DNA of 64,000 nt, taken from assembly GCA_963971285.1 (NCBI GenBank), contig OZ020246.1, forward strand, positions 16,103,217 through 16,167,216. Reading direction: 5' to 3'. Origin of the DNA: Astropecten irregularis (taxonomy: Eukaryota > Echinodermata > Asteroidea > Paxillosida > Astropectinidae). This document shows positions 33,304 through 43,146 of this stretch, in pieces. Below the pieces are notes generated by a model. That model made no database searches, was not told the DNA's origin, and saw nothing but the letters and a program-made list of their open reading frames with translations. Every line of letters starts with the position of its first letter. The first letter of the stretch is position 1. The position numbers were made by a program, and so were the translations under genes.

Positions 33304-34212
33304 CATCATGCAATATCAACATGAGGTGAAATTGTCCAACATTTGTAAATACATGTATAACTCTTTTACTTTTTAGTCCTGTTCAGTACAGTCAGTGTAA
33401 AAAGTCTTTGGTTTTTTTTGATTGGGAAATGTGTATGTAATACATTTGGACACATTCTGCATCATAACATTTTGGAGAATTGCCATTCATTGCATAGAAA
33501 AGAAAACTCCTTCATCAAAGGTTAATTGTTACTCTTATTGGGGCATGTCTGTGAGCTTGGCTATGGAGGGTGAGTCGCCATGGCAATAATAATTGCCTGT
33601 AAGGGGGGGGGCTACATGGGGCTGCATAGTAAGCTAGCTATAGTAAGCTAGCTATACAACAGTAACAAACCTTTGATTGCTTTTGTGCACACGATACATC
33701 TCTCTATAGTGCTGTGCATAAACCATCCACGGTACATCAATGGGAGACTTTGGAGAACCGGTCATCAAGTCAACAGCGCACAGGCACGTAATTGTGAGCA
33801 TGCGCGCGTTGTTTTGCGCGTGCATGAGCATGCGCTATTGACTAGAAGACCGGTTCTCCAAAGTCTCCCATTCACGGTTCGCCTGACAAATTTACAAACC
33901 AGAGATACAGTTAAAAACCTATCTGTCATAATTGTTAAGATTATTGAGATCATTGTAACCGTAGTGTCACCTGTTGTTTTCTCGTCTTCCAAATGACAAT
34001 CCTTGGGCCAGTGTCTTTTTCCTAAACTGTATTGTATTGTTTGTATAGTTGTATAGCTTTAAAAAAAGTCATTATCACAAAAAATATATAAATACATATA
34101 CCAAAATATTGCAAAAATCTCATTAGTTCTCAACCACTGCTATGAATATAATGATCAATATGTAAAATAGACACAAAGATTAATAGGTTTATTTCAATCT
34201 ATCTGGTGTTGA
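33304..34212 (+). other. SPIRE 3' flank / 3' UTR region
   Basis: Follows the SPIRE stop codon. I saw no clear AATAAA in the first few hundred bases, so the poly(A) site is not placed. It includes a GCTAGCTATAGTAA duplication at 33633-33656 and a family D element at 33741. Confidence 0.5.
33741..33870. mobile_element. Family D long palindromic MITE, copy 3
   Basis: TGGGAGACTTTGGAGAACCG and CGGTTCTCCAAAGTCTCCCA are exact inverse ends. The centre is alternating GCATGCGCGC / GCGCGTGCATG. Best-preserved ends of the three copies. Confidence 0.88.
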
Positions 34213-34579
34213 TTAAAGGTACTATCATACTTTGGTAGTATACCGAAACAGAAATCTTCACAGATTTACCTATAACTTACAGGGTATGACAATGGTGATG
34301 GTAGAAACATACTGTTAAAATTGTTCTACCTGAAATGCTGTATTTATCCAGAAAAGAGTAAACCCAATGACCAAAAACAATTTTGATATTTGAAAGATAA
34401 CAAAATAATGGTGAAAAGATAAAAAAAAAATACTGTGGGCGTTTTCACTGTTTTCTCACAAAGTGGACACCCTATTGGACTGAAAATTTCACAGCTGACT
34501 GTTACTGTATCCTCCTTGATATTTCTGCCAATGAATCTGCATTTCTTTGACAAAAACCAAAGTATGATATTACCTTTAA
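34213..34579 (+). mobile_element. MITE family A copy (reference copy)
   Basis: TTAAAGGTACTATCATAC ... AGTATGATATTACCTTTAA. It carries all internal landmarks in order: TTCACAGATTTACC, ACTTACAGGGTATGA, GTAGAAACATACTG, CTGAAATGCTGTATTTATCC, TTTTGATATTTGAAAGAT, ACTGTTTTCTCACAAAGTGG, TTCACAGCTGACTGTTACTG, TCTGCATTTCTTTGAC. 367 bp. Confidence 0.88.
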
Positions 34580-34992
34580 GAGCTTATAATTGTCAAGTAG
34601 TCAGTATTGCTACAGAGTTGATATATTATGTGTATATTCAGGCTATAGTATTGTGTAATACGTCTGTGCTTTCACATCATGCTTTTTATGGGCTCGTTTT
34701 GTACAGCTGGAACTCACCATTCCAAGGAGCGTGCATTTGTTTTTTTGTATTTTTGTTAATTTATATAGTTTTCAGTTATTGGCAGAATCTTATTAAGGTC
34801 AACCTTTTATTTTTGCCATTTTATTTACACATCAGAGAATGTTGAGCTGTATATTTTGGAGTATCAAGCAGGTCTATTTCCTGATTGTACAGGGACATAA
34901 TTATTCTGAGTCAAAATATAATACATGTGTATAATCTTCAAATAACCACAAGGGAAACTGACTGAAATTTAAGTCATTGAAAAGAGAAATTG

Positions 34993-35065
34993 ACTGGAGC
35001 GGGATTCGAACCAGCAACCCCCTGAATATCGTACAGGCTCTCTATCAACTGAGCTATCCAGCGGT
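34993..35065 (-). tRNA. tRNA-like sequence, probable pseudo/SINE head
   Basis: Read on the minus strand: box A TAGCTCAGTTGATAGAGAGC, box B GGTTCGAATCC, a CCTGT...TCAGG anticodon-like stem with loop ACGATAT (GAT triplet). The acceptor arms pair poorly and position 33 is not T. I therefore do not regard it as a working tRNA gene. Confidence 0.4.
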
Positions 35066-35138
35066 GTGTGTGTAGTTTCATGGCTTCTGACTGCCAAACG
35101 AACAAAGATAATTGACTATTTTGGACTCCACCAACGTA

Positions 35139-35211
35139 TGGCTGTATAGCTCAGTTGGTAGAGTGCCTGTACAGTATTCAGGAGGTCACTGGTTCAAATC
35201 CTGCTCCAGTT
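35139..35211 (+). tRNA. tRNA-like sequence, probable pseudo/SINE head
   Basis: Box A TAGCTCAGTTGGTAGAGTGC and box B GGTTCAAATCC are intact, with anticodon-like loop ACAGTAT. The acceptor stem (GGCTGTA / CTCCAGT) does not pair properly. It is the inverted partner of the sequence at 34993. Confidence 0.4.
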
Positions 35212-36033
35212 AATTTGTATTTGTTCACTTTTCAATGACTCAAAATATGATACATTCCTGTTGATTTGCAATGAGCAACAAACCTTTGTCAATAATCTTC
35301 AACTCAAAATCAGCTTTAACTAATTTTCCCCTTTTTTTGTGGGGGGGGGGGTAATGTTTAGTTTCTGCATTCACTGTTTTTGCATATAGGTCCTACATGT
35401 AATATTCTCAATATGAATACCCCCTACTATTAAAAGAAATAGAGAGTATTAGTAATATTGCTAACTGTATCATATGGAAATATTTGTTTGAATATCAGTT
35501 AATAATCCATGCCACAGCCACATCCATAGCCATATGGCTGGGAATTTAACTCTGTTGATGGAATAAGCCTGAGCCATATCAAACTACCGGATAGCTCTGA
35601 TGATACATTACTCCAGGGCTCTGTTGGCTTCATATCCTGGTTCTTCAATCATCAAAGTTCTTCATTCAAATCAAACCTATTTTTAGTTACCATTCTTTTG
35701 GGATTGATTTTTGGCTTTCGCGTAATAAAATAAGAAATAAAAACCACAAATATGTTTAATAATTAGTCACTGCTAAATACGACACAAGTCTATGGTTTGA
35801 TGAATGTAAACAACTCTTAATCTTAATCTTAATCGATCAATATATCTTCATCTTGTTTTCACATTCTCTTCTAGCGACATTCCATTGTGTGATTCATAAA
35901 TCATATGTACAACTAATATTCCAGATGAATCCACCAAAATAACTGCAGTATATCCCTCTGCTGTATTATTCTCACTTAAGACATGTTGGGCCATCAAGTT
36001 CCATTTGAATGAACTTTTACATTGCTTGATGAG

Positions 36034-36125
36034 CTAGGGCCAATTTCACACAGCTGCTTAATAAGCACCAAAATTTGCTTAAGCATGAACAGTTTTTGTT
36101 GATCAAACAGGACAAATTCGGCTTT
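36034..36125. mobile_element. Family F fragment
   Basis: GGGCCAATTTCACACAGCTG, CTTAAGCATGAAC and GATCAAACAGGAC match the left part of 25706. It is cut off where family B begins at 36151. Confidence 0.6.
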
Positions 36126-36150
36126 AATTGTGATCTTTGATTGGCCCATG

Positions 36151-36424
36151 TTTAAAGGTATGATTGGTAAAGGTCACAGAAATAATAAGTCTGTGAAAAT
36201 AACATGAGCTCAATCTGACATCTGAGCGAGAAAATAGCGAAAACCAGACTCGCTTTTTCTTATAAAACATTCTTACTAATTTCTTGATAAATACACCATC
36301 ATAGCCGGAAATATTTAAACGGTATGTTTCTACCAGCACCATCTTCATCATGATCCTTAAAGTTATACATAAATCTGTGAACATTCGCTACAGGTATGTT
36401 ACCAATCCTGTACTGTACCTTTAA
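36151..36424. mobile_element. MITE family B copy
   Basis: TTTAAAGGTATGATTGGTAA at the left and ACCAATCCTGTACTGTACCTTTAA at the right, with internal GAGCTCAATCTGACATCTGA and GGAAATATTTAAACGGTATG. 274 bp. Confidence 0.72.
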
Positions 36425-37430
36425 TGTATAAAATCCCAGCATTTAGTGAACGGAATGGTAGCCCAATTACAACCATGCCACTCCTTGAATCAGTATTCAT
36501 TAGAAGCCGTGTGTTAATCCGTGCATGTTGTATCCACCACACGCACGGGCCGGGTATATAGAAAGAAATTATGCAAAATAATATTGTAGAAACAAAAATG
36601 TATAATGTGTCCACCGTAATATAGTATAGAATTTGATGTGTTGAATTCGCGAGGAAACCGAAGGATAACAAAATGCTGTTGCGTATTTTTTTACAACTTG
36701 TCTCATGGAGTCTCAGTTTGTTCATGTTGTTCGCAAAAAAAGAAGAAGAAAAAAAAAAAAAAAGACCTTCTCGCAAGGCCCCCCCCCTTCTCGCAAGGAG
36801 AACCTTTAATTTCTTGAAATTCTTGCGATGGATTAAAACATCGTAGGAATAAGAATACGTGTTGGCTTGAAGTATAAAGTATAGGCCTTCCTTAGATCAG
36901 CCGTGCATAATATGCAAATTTGTTGTAATTTTTTGCCGTATAATTATTATGTTGGCCGATTGAGGTCGCTGTTCAAATTTTGGGTTCAGCACGTCGCGCC
37001 GTAGTTTAAAACCGTGTCGAACAGCTGTATCACTGTCAAGGTATTTACTTCTATTTTCAAGGAGTTTATGGCCGCAGAAGCTTCACAAGATGTACTGTAA
37101 GGACTCATTGGTCCATGGCTCGTTCTGGGCCCCAGTTTTCGGTGATTTGTATCATAATAAATGCTCTCCTGCTTTGCATGAATTAGTACTAGTAGTCACA
37201 GCTCAACTTGGGCCTAGGCAGGCCACGTGCGTCTCATCAGTTCGCTACTCCCAGTTATTCGAATGACTTCGACACGTTCGACTTATAGTTACACTGCCAT
37301 TCCCAGTGAAATGCCGGACCAGGACCGTATACTAGCTACATGTATGGTCCCTGCACTCAATCGACTCTCATCAGTAATCTGAAGAAAACAGTTCATCGAA
37401 TATGCCTACTCGCTTCACAATCTACTTCAC
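36425..37430. other. Intergenic, no gene seen
   Basis: Contains A-rich and C-rich runs (36738-36790) and nothing recognisable as an exon. Confidence 0.5.
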
Positions 37431-37625
37431 ACGAACTCTGCATCCGTGAAAGTTTCACTTCAGAGCACCGTCACCACCGCCCACTGAGCCGGGGAGCTAG
37501 CTAGGCAGTCACTCAGCTCCGAAGGGCCACAAGCTGCGAGACTATAACCAAGTTTGCACTCAATCATAGCACTGGATGACGCACTTCCGTGTCTCTCGGG
37601 TCTGACTCAAGTTTGACTGAAGGTA
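37430..37625 (+). promoter_or_regulatory. GC-richer segment ending in a consensus donor; possible promoter/5' exon
   Basis: A locally GC-rich stretch (CACCGTCACCACCGCCCACTG, GCCGGGGAGCTAGC) runs to GACTGAAG followed by GTAAGC at 37621. It lies 3.2 kb upstream of the recombinase-like gene on the same strand, so a non-coding first exon is conceivable. There is no direct evidence of transcription. Confidence 0.25.
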
Positions 37626-37808
37626 AGCATAATAGGTCAGAAGTAGTACATTAATTTTGTATTGTCTAAAAAATAATGTAGACCTTACAGCAATTATAAC
37701 AACGTACGCTTATATTTTATACAATTTTCACTTTTGTGTATAGCTGTATACTTGATTGTATTGTACAATGGGCCCTCGTGTAGGGGTGGTAACTTAATTA
37801 TATTATTA

Positions 37809-38455
37809 GAGGTAATATCAAACTTTGGTTTTTATCAAAGAAATACAGATTCTTTGGCAAAAATATCAAAACAGATCAGTGGCGGTTCAGGGGGGGGGGG
37901 GGTGCTAGGAGGGCTTGAGGCCCCCCCCCCCAAAAAAAAAACACATGCAAATGAAAAAAGAAATCGGGAAAATACTGGATCTTCAGTTTGCAAACGCGTT
38001 GTGTATGCTATATATAAGCGAGAGATAGAAGAAGGGTCTAGCCCCCCAAACAATATTGTGTCTTCTAGCCCCCCCCAAAAAAAATGGCTCTTCTAGCCCC
38101 TCCCCCTCCCCCGAAAAAAACATTGGCTCTAGAACCGCGCCTGAGATAGATACAGTTAACAGTCATCTGTGAAAATATCAGTCCCATACGGTGCCCACTT
38201 TTTGAGAAAACAGTGAAAAACACCCACAGTATTTCTTATTCTTAAGTCTTTTTCTCTTTTATTTTTGATCTTTTAAAAGATCAAAAAGATTTTCAGTCGT
38301 TGTTTTATAAATTTCTGGATAAATTACACCATTTCAGGCGGAAATATTTTAACGGTATGTTTCTACCGCCACCATCTTCATACCATATAAGTTATACGTA
38401 AATCTGTCAACATTTGTGTTTTGGTTTCTTACCAAAATATGATACTATCTTTAAA
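37809..38455 (-). mobile_element. MITE family A/B copy split by a nested element
   Basis: AGAGGTAATATCAAACTTTG at the left, ATACTATCTTTAAAGG at the right. Interrupted at about 37875-38150 by the GTGGCGGTTC-ended element. The right part carries AAAGATCAAAAAGATTTTCA and ATTTCAGGCGGAAATATTTT, the latter typical of family B. Confidence 0.7.
37875..38150. mobile_element. Nested element with GGCGGTTCAGG / GAACCGCGCC ends
   Basis: CAGTGGCGGTTCAGG plus a long G run at the left, and C runs with AGAACCGCGCCTG at the right. Poly-G and poly-C tracts make the exact length doubtful. Confidence 0.6.
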
Positions 38456-38720
38456 GGTATAATTTCAAAGAAATGCGCAGCAACGATATCAAGGAAGAGA
38501 CAGTAACAGACATCATTCTGTGAAATTGTCCGTCCGTTTTTTTTTGTTTTTTTTTAGAAAACAAAGAACACGCCCACTGTATACATATTTGTTTTGATCT
38601 TTTCACCGTTATTTTTATCTTTTAAAGATCAAAATGGTTTGTGGTCATTGGTTTGAATCTTTAAAAAAATAAATAAATACAGCATCTCAGGCAGAAAAAC
38701 GAACGACAAAATAATGACGG
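38452..38720 (-). mobile_element. MITE family A fragment
   Basis: TTTAAAGGTATAATTTCAAA then AAAGATCAAAATGGTTTGTG and ACAGCATCTCAGGCAGAAAA. The far end is lost. It directly abuts the preceding element. Confidence 0.65.
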
Positions 38721-38907
38721 GTACCAACCAGGGAGGCATTCTTATAGGGTCGTTCATAAACTTACTTATACCTATAAACATCCTCCATGCAAACCACGTA
38801 CTCCAGTGAACTATAGTGAAAAGTGACATATGTTCACATAATTATTATCTTTCCAACTTAAATATGGTAATAAGTAAAATAAGTCTTCTTTTTTTTTAGC
38901 TAATATC

Positions 38908-39250
38908 TTAAAGGTAGTATCATACTTTGGTAGCTTAGGAAACCAAAACAAAAAAATGTTCACAGACTTACATATAACTTACAGGGTATAAAGATGGTGC
39001 TTGTAGAAACATAGCGTTAAAATATTTCTGCCTGAATGTTGTATTTATCAAGAAATCTGTAAAACAACGACCGAAAATACTGTCTGATCTTTTTAAAAAG
39101 ATAGAAAATATAACCGTGAAAAGAATTTTTAAATTAACGTGGGCGTTTTTCACCGTTAAAATTAACGTGGGCACCGTATGGGACAGGTACATTCACAGAC
39201 TGTTGCTGTATTTTTTGCTTGATATTTTTGCTCATGAATCTGCATTGGAC
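38908..39250 (+). mobile_element. MITE family A copy lacking its right end
   Basis: CTTAAAGGTAGTATCATAC, ACTTACAGGGTATAAAGATG, TATTTCTGCCTGAATGTTGT and TGGGCACCGTATGGGACAGG are present. After CATGAATCTGCATT at about 39245 the sequence changes to unrelated DNA. Confidence 0.72.
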
Positions 39251-40821
39251 TTTACTCCACGGCAGAGTAGGTTTTGGTACAGGATTGCTAGGTGGCGCTA
39301 TCCAAAACAAGATAAGGCAGGAACGACGATATACCCCCTTTAAAGGGACTCCCACTGGAAATAGTTCATTTAAGTTCAGACACCGTAAACCAGCTGTCTC
39401 CCTAATACCCAATTGTGGTTGTAAGTAACGATAATAATAATATATGCCTATATGAACGTCACACTGTGCATAGGCCTTATATGCATGTACCATGTCGTTT
39501 TAGTTACTCACATAAGAATGTAATCCATTCGATTCGAAAAGAGGCTAGTATTTTTTAACTTGGAAAATTATCGACAGCAATAATTATACCCGAATAGAAA
39601 TTTTGAAAACTACTTTGGTCTTCAAACAAATAGCTCCTGGGGCGCAGCCGGTAGAAGGAATTAAACAAATATACATTGCATTGCCAAGAGTGAAAAATGA
39701 CTCGAATTAGAATGTGACAAAGAACCAGAGTTGGCAGTGACTGACTATACGGCGGTTGTATATAAATAGACAGTATTATTATAATGTGGCGGCCGTGTGC
39801 ACACTATAGTCGGTTTCATGCATGCAGTTGAACCACATACTGTGCCGAGATTATAGCCTACAGTCAGTGCGTACAGTCTAGTCCTATACGGGTTACAACA
39901 AAAAGGCGCACGTACCAGACATTCATTATCATGCCTGCATAAATCCCAGTCCCCTGATTGGTAGATCTTGATCAAAAATTATGCACTGTGCGGTGCATGG
40001 GGCACTCGACTCAGTCGACTGCTCTAGTGTGAGTGAGTACTCAATGCACGTTCGTCGTAATATACGTGCATTGGTTCCCTTGAATACCCCATGCATAAAG
40101 CGCATACACGACAAGGCAATGTGCTCGATTATGTACCGCACTTATCATGCATTGAGCATGCACAAGTCTTCAGTCCCTGCCGAGCAACAGAGACAACTTC
40201 ACCATATCGGAGTCAGTTCAGCTCAAACTTCTTTAGTTACTGAAGAACCCTTTCTGGAGTTTCTAGCACGCTGAAAGTAACTTGAACTTGGACTTGGAGG
40301 GCCGGGACGGTTATACATTGATCTTCCAATTATTGTCTTCATCCGTGGTTCAGCCTCATGAACAGTTCCTGAAGTCGATTTGCCTACGTACGTGCACTTC
40401 GTCACTTGAGTGGAAACGTGTGCATTGTGAACGTGCATTTTAATATCGTACTGTGCATTGCGTGTTGGCGGCGTGCACTGTACAATCCACAACTGCTGTA
40501 TATGGACTATGGACATTTCTCCGTAGCCGTCAAGCCTCCATCTTGCTTCGTGCATAGAACTGGTCACCGTGAACTGAACCGCGACCAATTATTGCTGAGC
40601 TACATGTTACAGGGTGACTTAATAATTATGCCCAAGCTAAACTTCTAACAGTACGTAAGACGGATTCCATACAATTTACTCAGCTGAAATATAGATTGTG
40701 TTCTATCTCGTTACTGTATAGGAATCAGACTGTTGATCTGAGTTAAGACCTGTTAAAGAGAAGGTGTCGGCTCAATTAAACTCGGAAATCAGATAACACG
40801 GTAAACAGACAGGGAGGCTGC
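39251..40821. other. Upstream flank of recombinase-like gene
   Basis: No gene recognised. Many ATGCA/TGCAC words occur around 39800-40500. An in-frame TAA at 40777 closes the reading frame upstream of the ATG at 40822. Confidence 0.5.
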
Positions 40822-42660
40822 ATGATGTCTCAACTCAAGATTAAATACCACCGCCATTCAGCGGAAGTATTGACCATCGATCACGAGGTGATGCTATGGA
40901 AACTGGGCATCATGAACATGTCTGATTCGTTGGGCCTGAGCAGAGCAGTGTACTTCTACTTCTGTAAGGCCTTTGGTGTGTACTCTAGGCATGCCATCCG
41001 TGACGTCATACGCGAGCAGTTCCGGCTTGGGGAGGACGACATGGGCAAGTTTGTGGAGTTCGTGGACTTTGAGAAGCTGGACAGGGATGAGCAGGGCAGC
41101 AATGTCGTCCAACCAACTCGGAGGGTCGTACACTATGACGACCCCGCCAACACTTACAGTGTCTACAAAATCATGGCAATGTACATGAAGTACATACCGG
41201 CCGTTGGTGAATTCTTTCGCAAACCCCTTCAACCGTCAGCCGATAGCCAGGATACAATTCTGTTTTCCTCTCGTCCCATAGGCATCAACCTGCTGAGCCA
41301 CTACCTGTCGGACATGATGAAAGCTGCCGGATTTGTCAAGGAACATTTTACTACTCAGTCAATCAAGACGGCAGTGGTGTCTATTATGTTCCGCATGGGG
41401 ATTGACGAGGATATCTCGAGGCAGAGGACTCGCTGGTGGGGTCCAAACGGCCGAGTTGGTACGGTAGGCTACAGCCTCGCCGAAGGGGCTGCGTCTTTGG
41501 CCGGACAAGGAACGGGCCTTTCATCGCAAAGTGACCGCGAGAAACTTGTTCACATCTCCAGATTGCTCGACCCACCGCCCTTCACGCCCCTGGATGAAAC
41601 TACCCAGGAAGCAGCTCTTCGCGATATGAGAGAGATGCAGCGTTTGACCTACATTACCGAGCATCGCACGGCCCCTGATGATGATGCCGCTCCGAACTCT
41701 CCTAGCACAAGCCGCTCAGATGTGTCAACTCCAATTCAGATATTGTCTCCGGTATCTCTGCTGGAAAACAGACCCTCCCAGCAACGTCAACAGGAGAGGA
41801 CAGTAGGCCAACACGCGTCGGACACGCTCAGATGGGTATCGGAGGAGTGCACTTTTGTCACAGAGTCTGATACCGACGAGCAATTATTGTACCACCGGCC
41901 CAAAAGGTCTCGCCTTGCTTCCCCGCCGAAGTCGCCCGAGAGGCAGGGTACAAGTAGCAGCCGTCAAGAGTTCGTGGCAATGTCTAGCCCCACAGCCGAC
42001 GGCACGGCAATACCGAAGCTAATTATCAAGTCGCACATCGTTAAGGTGGAACCGGATGATAGCGAGGATTGTGTTGTCGTGAGCAGCATTGGCGAGCGAC
42101 CTTTCGGCGTGCCGGAACAACAAGCCAGCTGTTCGGCCCCTACAAAACGAAGTGCAACCAGCTCCACCACATCGTCATCTCGGCAAGACGCGAATGGCAG
42201 CGGCCACGGTAAACACCGCCCGGGGGTGAAAAACCAAATGCAATGCCTGACGAGTAGTGAGATGAAGGAGGCAACCTCCCGTCCTCCGGAGGAAGGCTGC
42301 AGCACTCTGAGCCTGGCATTCAAGTTCGCGTATGAGATCGATCACAACGGTGAAGTGGCCGCGAACAGAGAGGTGCGCGCCTTGCACACTACCTCCACCA
42401 ACGAGACCTCGGTGAAGAGGCGCCTCCTCCCCATGAATGTGGTTGATTCCTCCGGTCAGGAGGCGACCGAGAGGCAAGAGGAGTTTCCCAATTTTTCCAT
42501 CAGGTTGTCGGATTTCTTCCCGTCCATCAGTAACCAGAAGATGGACATCAGGGACGTGGTGATCAGAGGAACTCGTGCGCAGGGCACCGATCGTCTTAAT
42601 GTGGAGTTGGTGGTTGCAGAAAATGCCAGCGAACGGGAGGTCATTGCCGAACATTTCTGA
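40822..42660 (+). CDS. Crypton-type (DUF3504-like) tyrosine-recombinase-derived protein, catalytically degenerate
   Basis: Single exon, 612 residues, starting at the first ATG after an in-frame TAA at 40777. Residues 35-220 resemble the recombinase-derived fold of Cryptons and of host proteins such as ZMYM2/3/4, QRICH1 and KCTD1: hydrophobic SRAVYFYFCKAFGV, a YDDPANTYSVYKIM block, FFRKPLQ, then ILFSSRPIGINLLSHYLSDM and the region of the HxxR motif. That motif normally reads HSLR-like and here reads QSIK (Q179, K182), so DNA cleavage is unlikely. Y217 may be the old nucleophile. Residues 240-612 are Ser/Pro/Glu-rich and probably disordered, with a basic patch HRPKRSR (358-364) and a SUMO consensus VKVE at 407-410. 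GC content is much higher than the flanks. The intact long frame with a decayed active site suggests a domesticated nuclear DNA-binding or regulatory protein. Partner and target are unknown. Confidence 0.75.
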   Translation: MMSQLKIKYHRHSAEVLTIDHEVMLWKLGIMNMSDSLGLSRAVYFYFCKAFGVYSRHAIRDVIREQFRLGEDDMGKFVEFVDFEKLDRDEQGSNVVQPTRRVVHYDDPANTYSVYKIMAMYMKYIPAVGEFFRKPLQPSADSQDTILFSSRPIGINLLSHYLSDMMKAAGFVKEHFTTQSIKTAVVSIMFRMGIDEDISRQRTRWWGPNGRVGTVGYSLAEGAASLAGQGTGLSSQSDREKLVHISRLLDPPPFTPLDETTQEAALRDMREMQRLTYITEHRTAPDDDAAPNSPSTSRSDVSTPIQILSPVSLLENRPSQQRQQERTVGQHASDTLRWVSEECTFVTESDTDEQLLYHRPKRSRLASPPKSPERQGTSSSRQEFVAMSSPTADGTAIPKLIIKSHIVKVEPDDSEDCVVVSSIGERPFGVPEQQASCSAPTKRSATSSTTSSSRQDANGSGHGKHRPGVKNQMQCLTSSEMKEATSRPPEEGCSTLSLAFKFAYEIDHNGEVAANREVRALHTTSTNETSVKRRLLPMNVVDSSGQEATERQEEFPNFSIRLSDFFPSISNQKMDIRDVVIRGTRAQGTDRLNVELVVAENASEREVIAEHF

Positions 42661-42779
42661 CGATAACACACACACCTATACACAAACCCACACCCTCACC
42701 GAATGTGTTGTTAATGACCTCTCTAAGGTTGTGTTTTTGTAAAACTGTTTAAGGCATCTGCATGTCATAAAGCTATCTA

Positions 42780-43146
42780 TTTAAAGGTGATATCATATAC
42801 TGTACTTTGTTTTGTTTTTTGGTCAAAGAAATGCAAATGCATGAGCAAAAATAGTAAGAAAGGTACAGCAACAGTCATCTGTGAAAATGTCCAGTCCCAT
42901 ACAGTGCCCACTTTTTGGGTAAACAGTGAAAAACGCCCATGGTATTTTAAAACTCTTTTCACCGTTATTTTTGATCATTTTAAGATCAAAATTGTTTTTG
43001 GTAATTAGTTTTACTCTTTTCTTAATAATCACAGCATTTCAGGCATACACATTCGAACGACATGTTTCTACTATCACCACCTTTATACACTGTAAGTAGC
43101 TAAATCTGTGAAGATTTCTGTTTCGGTATGCTACCAAAGTATGATG
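42780..43146 (-). mobile_element. MITE family A copy
   Basis: TTTAAAGGTGATATCATA at the left and CTACCAAAGTATGATG at the right, with AAATGCAAATGCATGAGC and TTTAAGATCAAAATTG inside. It lies 120 bp after the recombinase-like stop codon and may supply 3' UTR sequence. Confidence 0.78.

Larger units (their letters stand above)
34972..35250. repeat. Inverted pair of tRNA-like repeats
   Basis: Left arm (34972-35090) and right arm (35139-35250) are inverted copies. Both carry tRNA-like cores plus the same tail TCATTGAAAAGNGAA. A third, shorter piece is at 60243-60318 (TTGAAAAGTGAACAAAGACA then GGAATTCGAACCAGCGACC). This suggests a tRNA-derived SINE or a palindromic element that captured tRNA sequence. 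Confidence 0.65.

Noticed and set aside
34993-35211. Two functional tRNA genes
   Set aside because: A and B boxes are present, but the acceptor stems do not pair and position 33 is not T; treated as tRNA-derived repeats.
36399-36776. 125-codon minus-strand frame with hydrophobic stretches
   Set aside because: AT-rich translation over an A-run and the end of a MITE; no family resemblance.
40894-42683. Several antisense frames of 60-166 codons
   Set aside because: Shadows of the GC-rich 612-codon gene on the plus strand.
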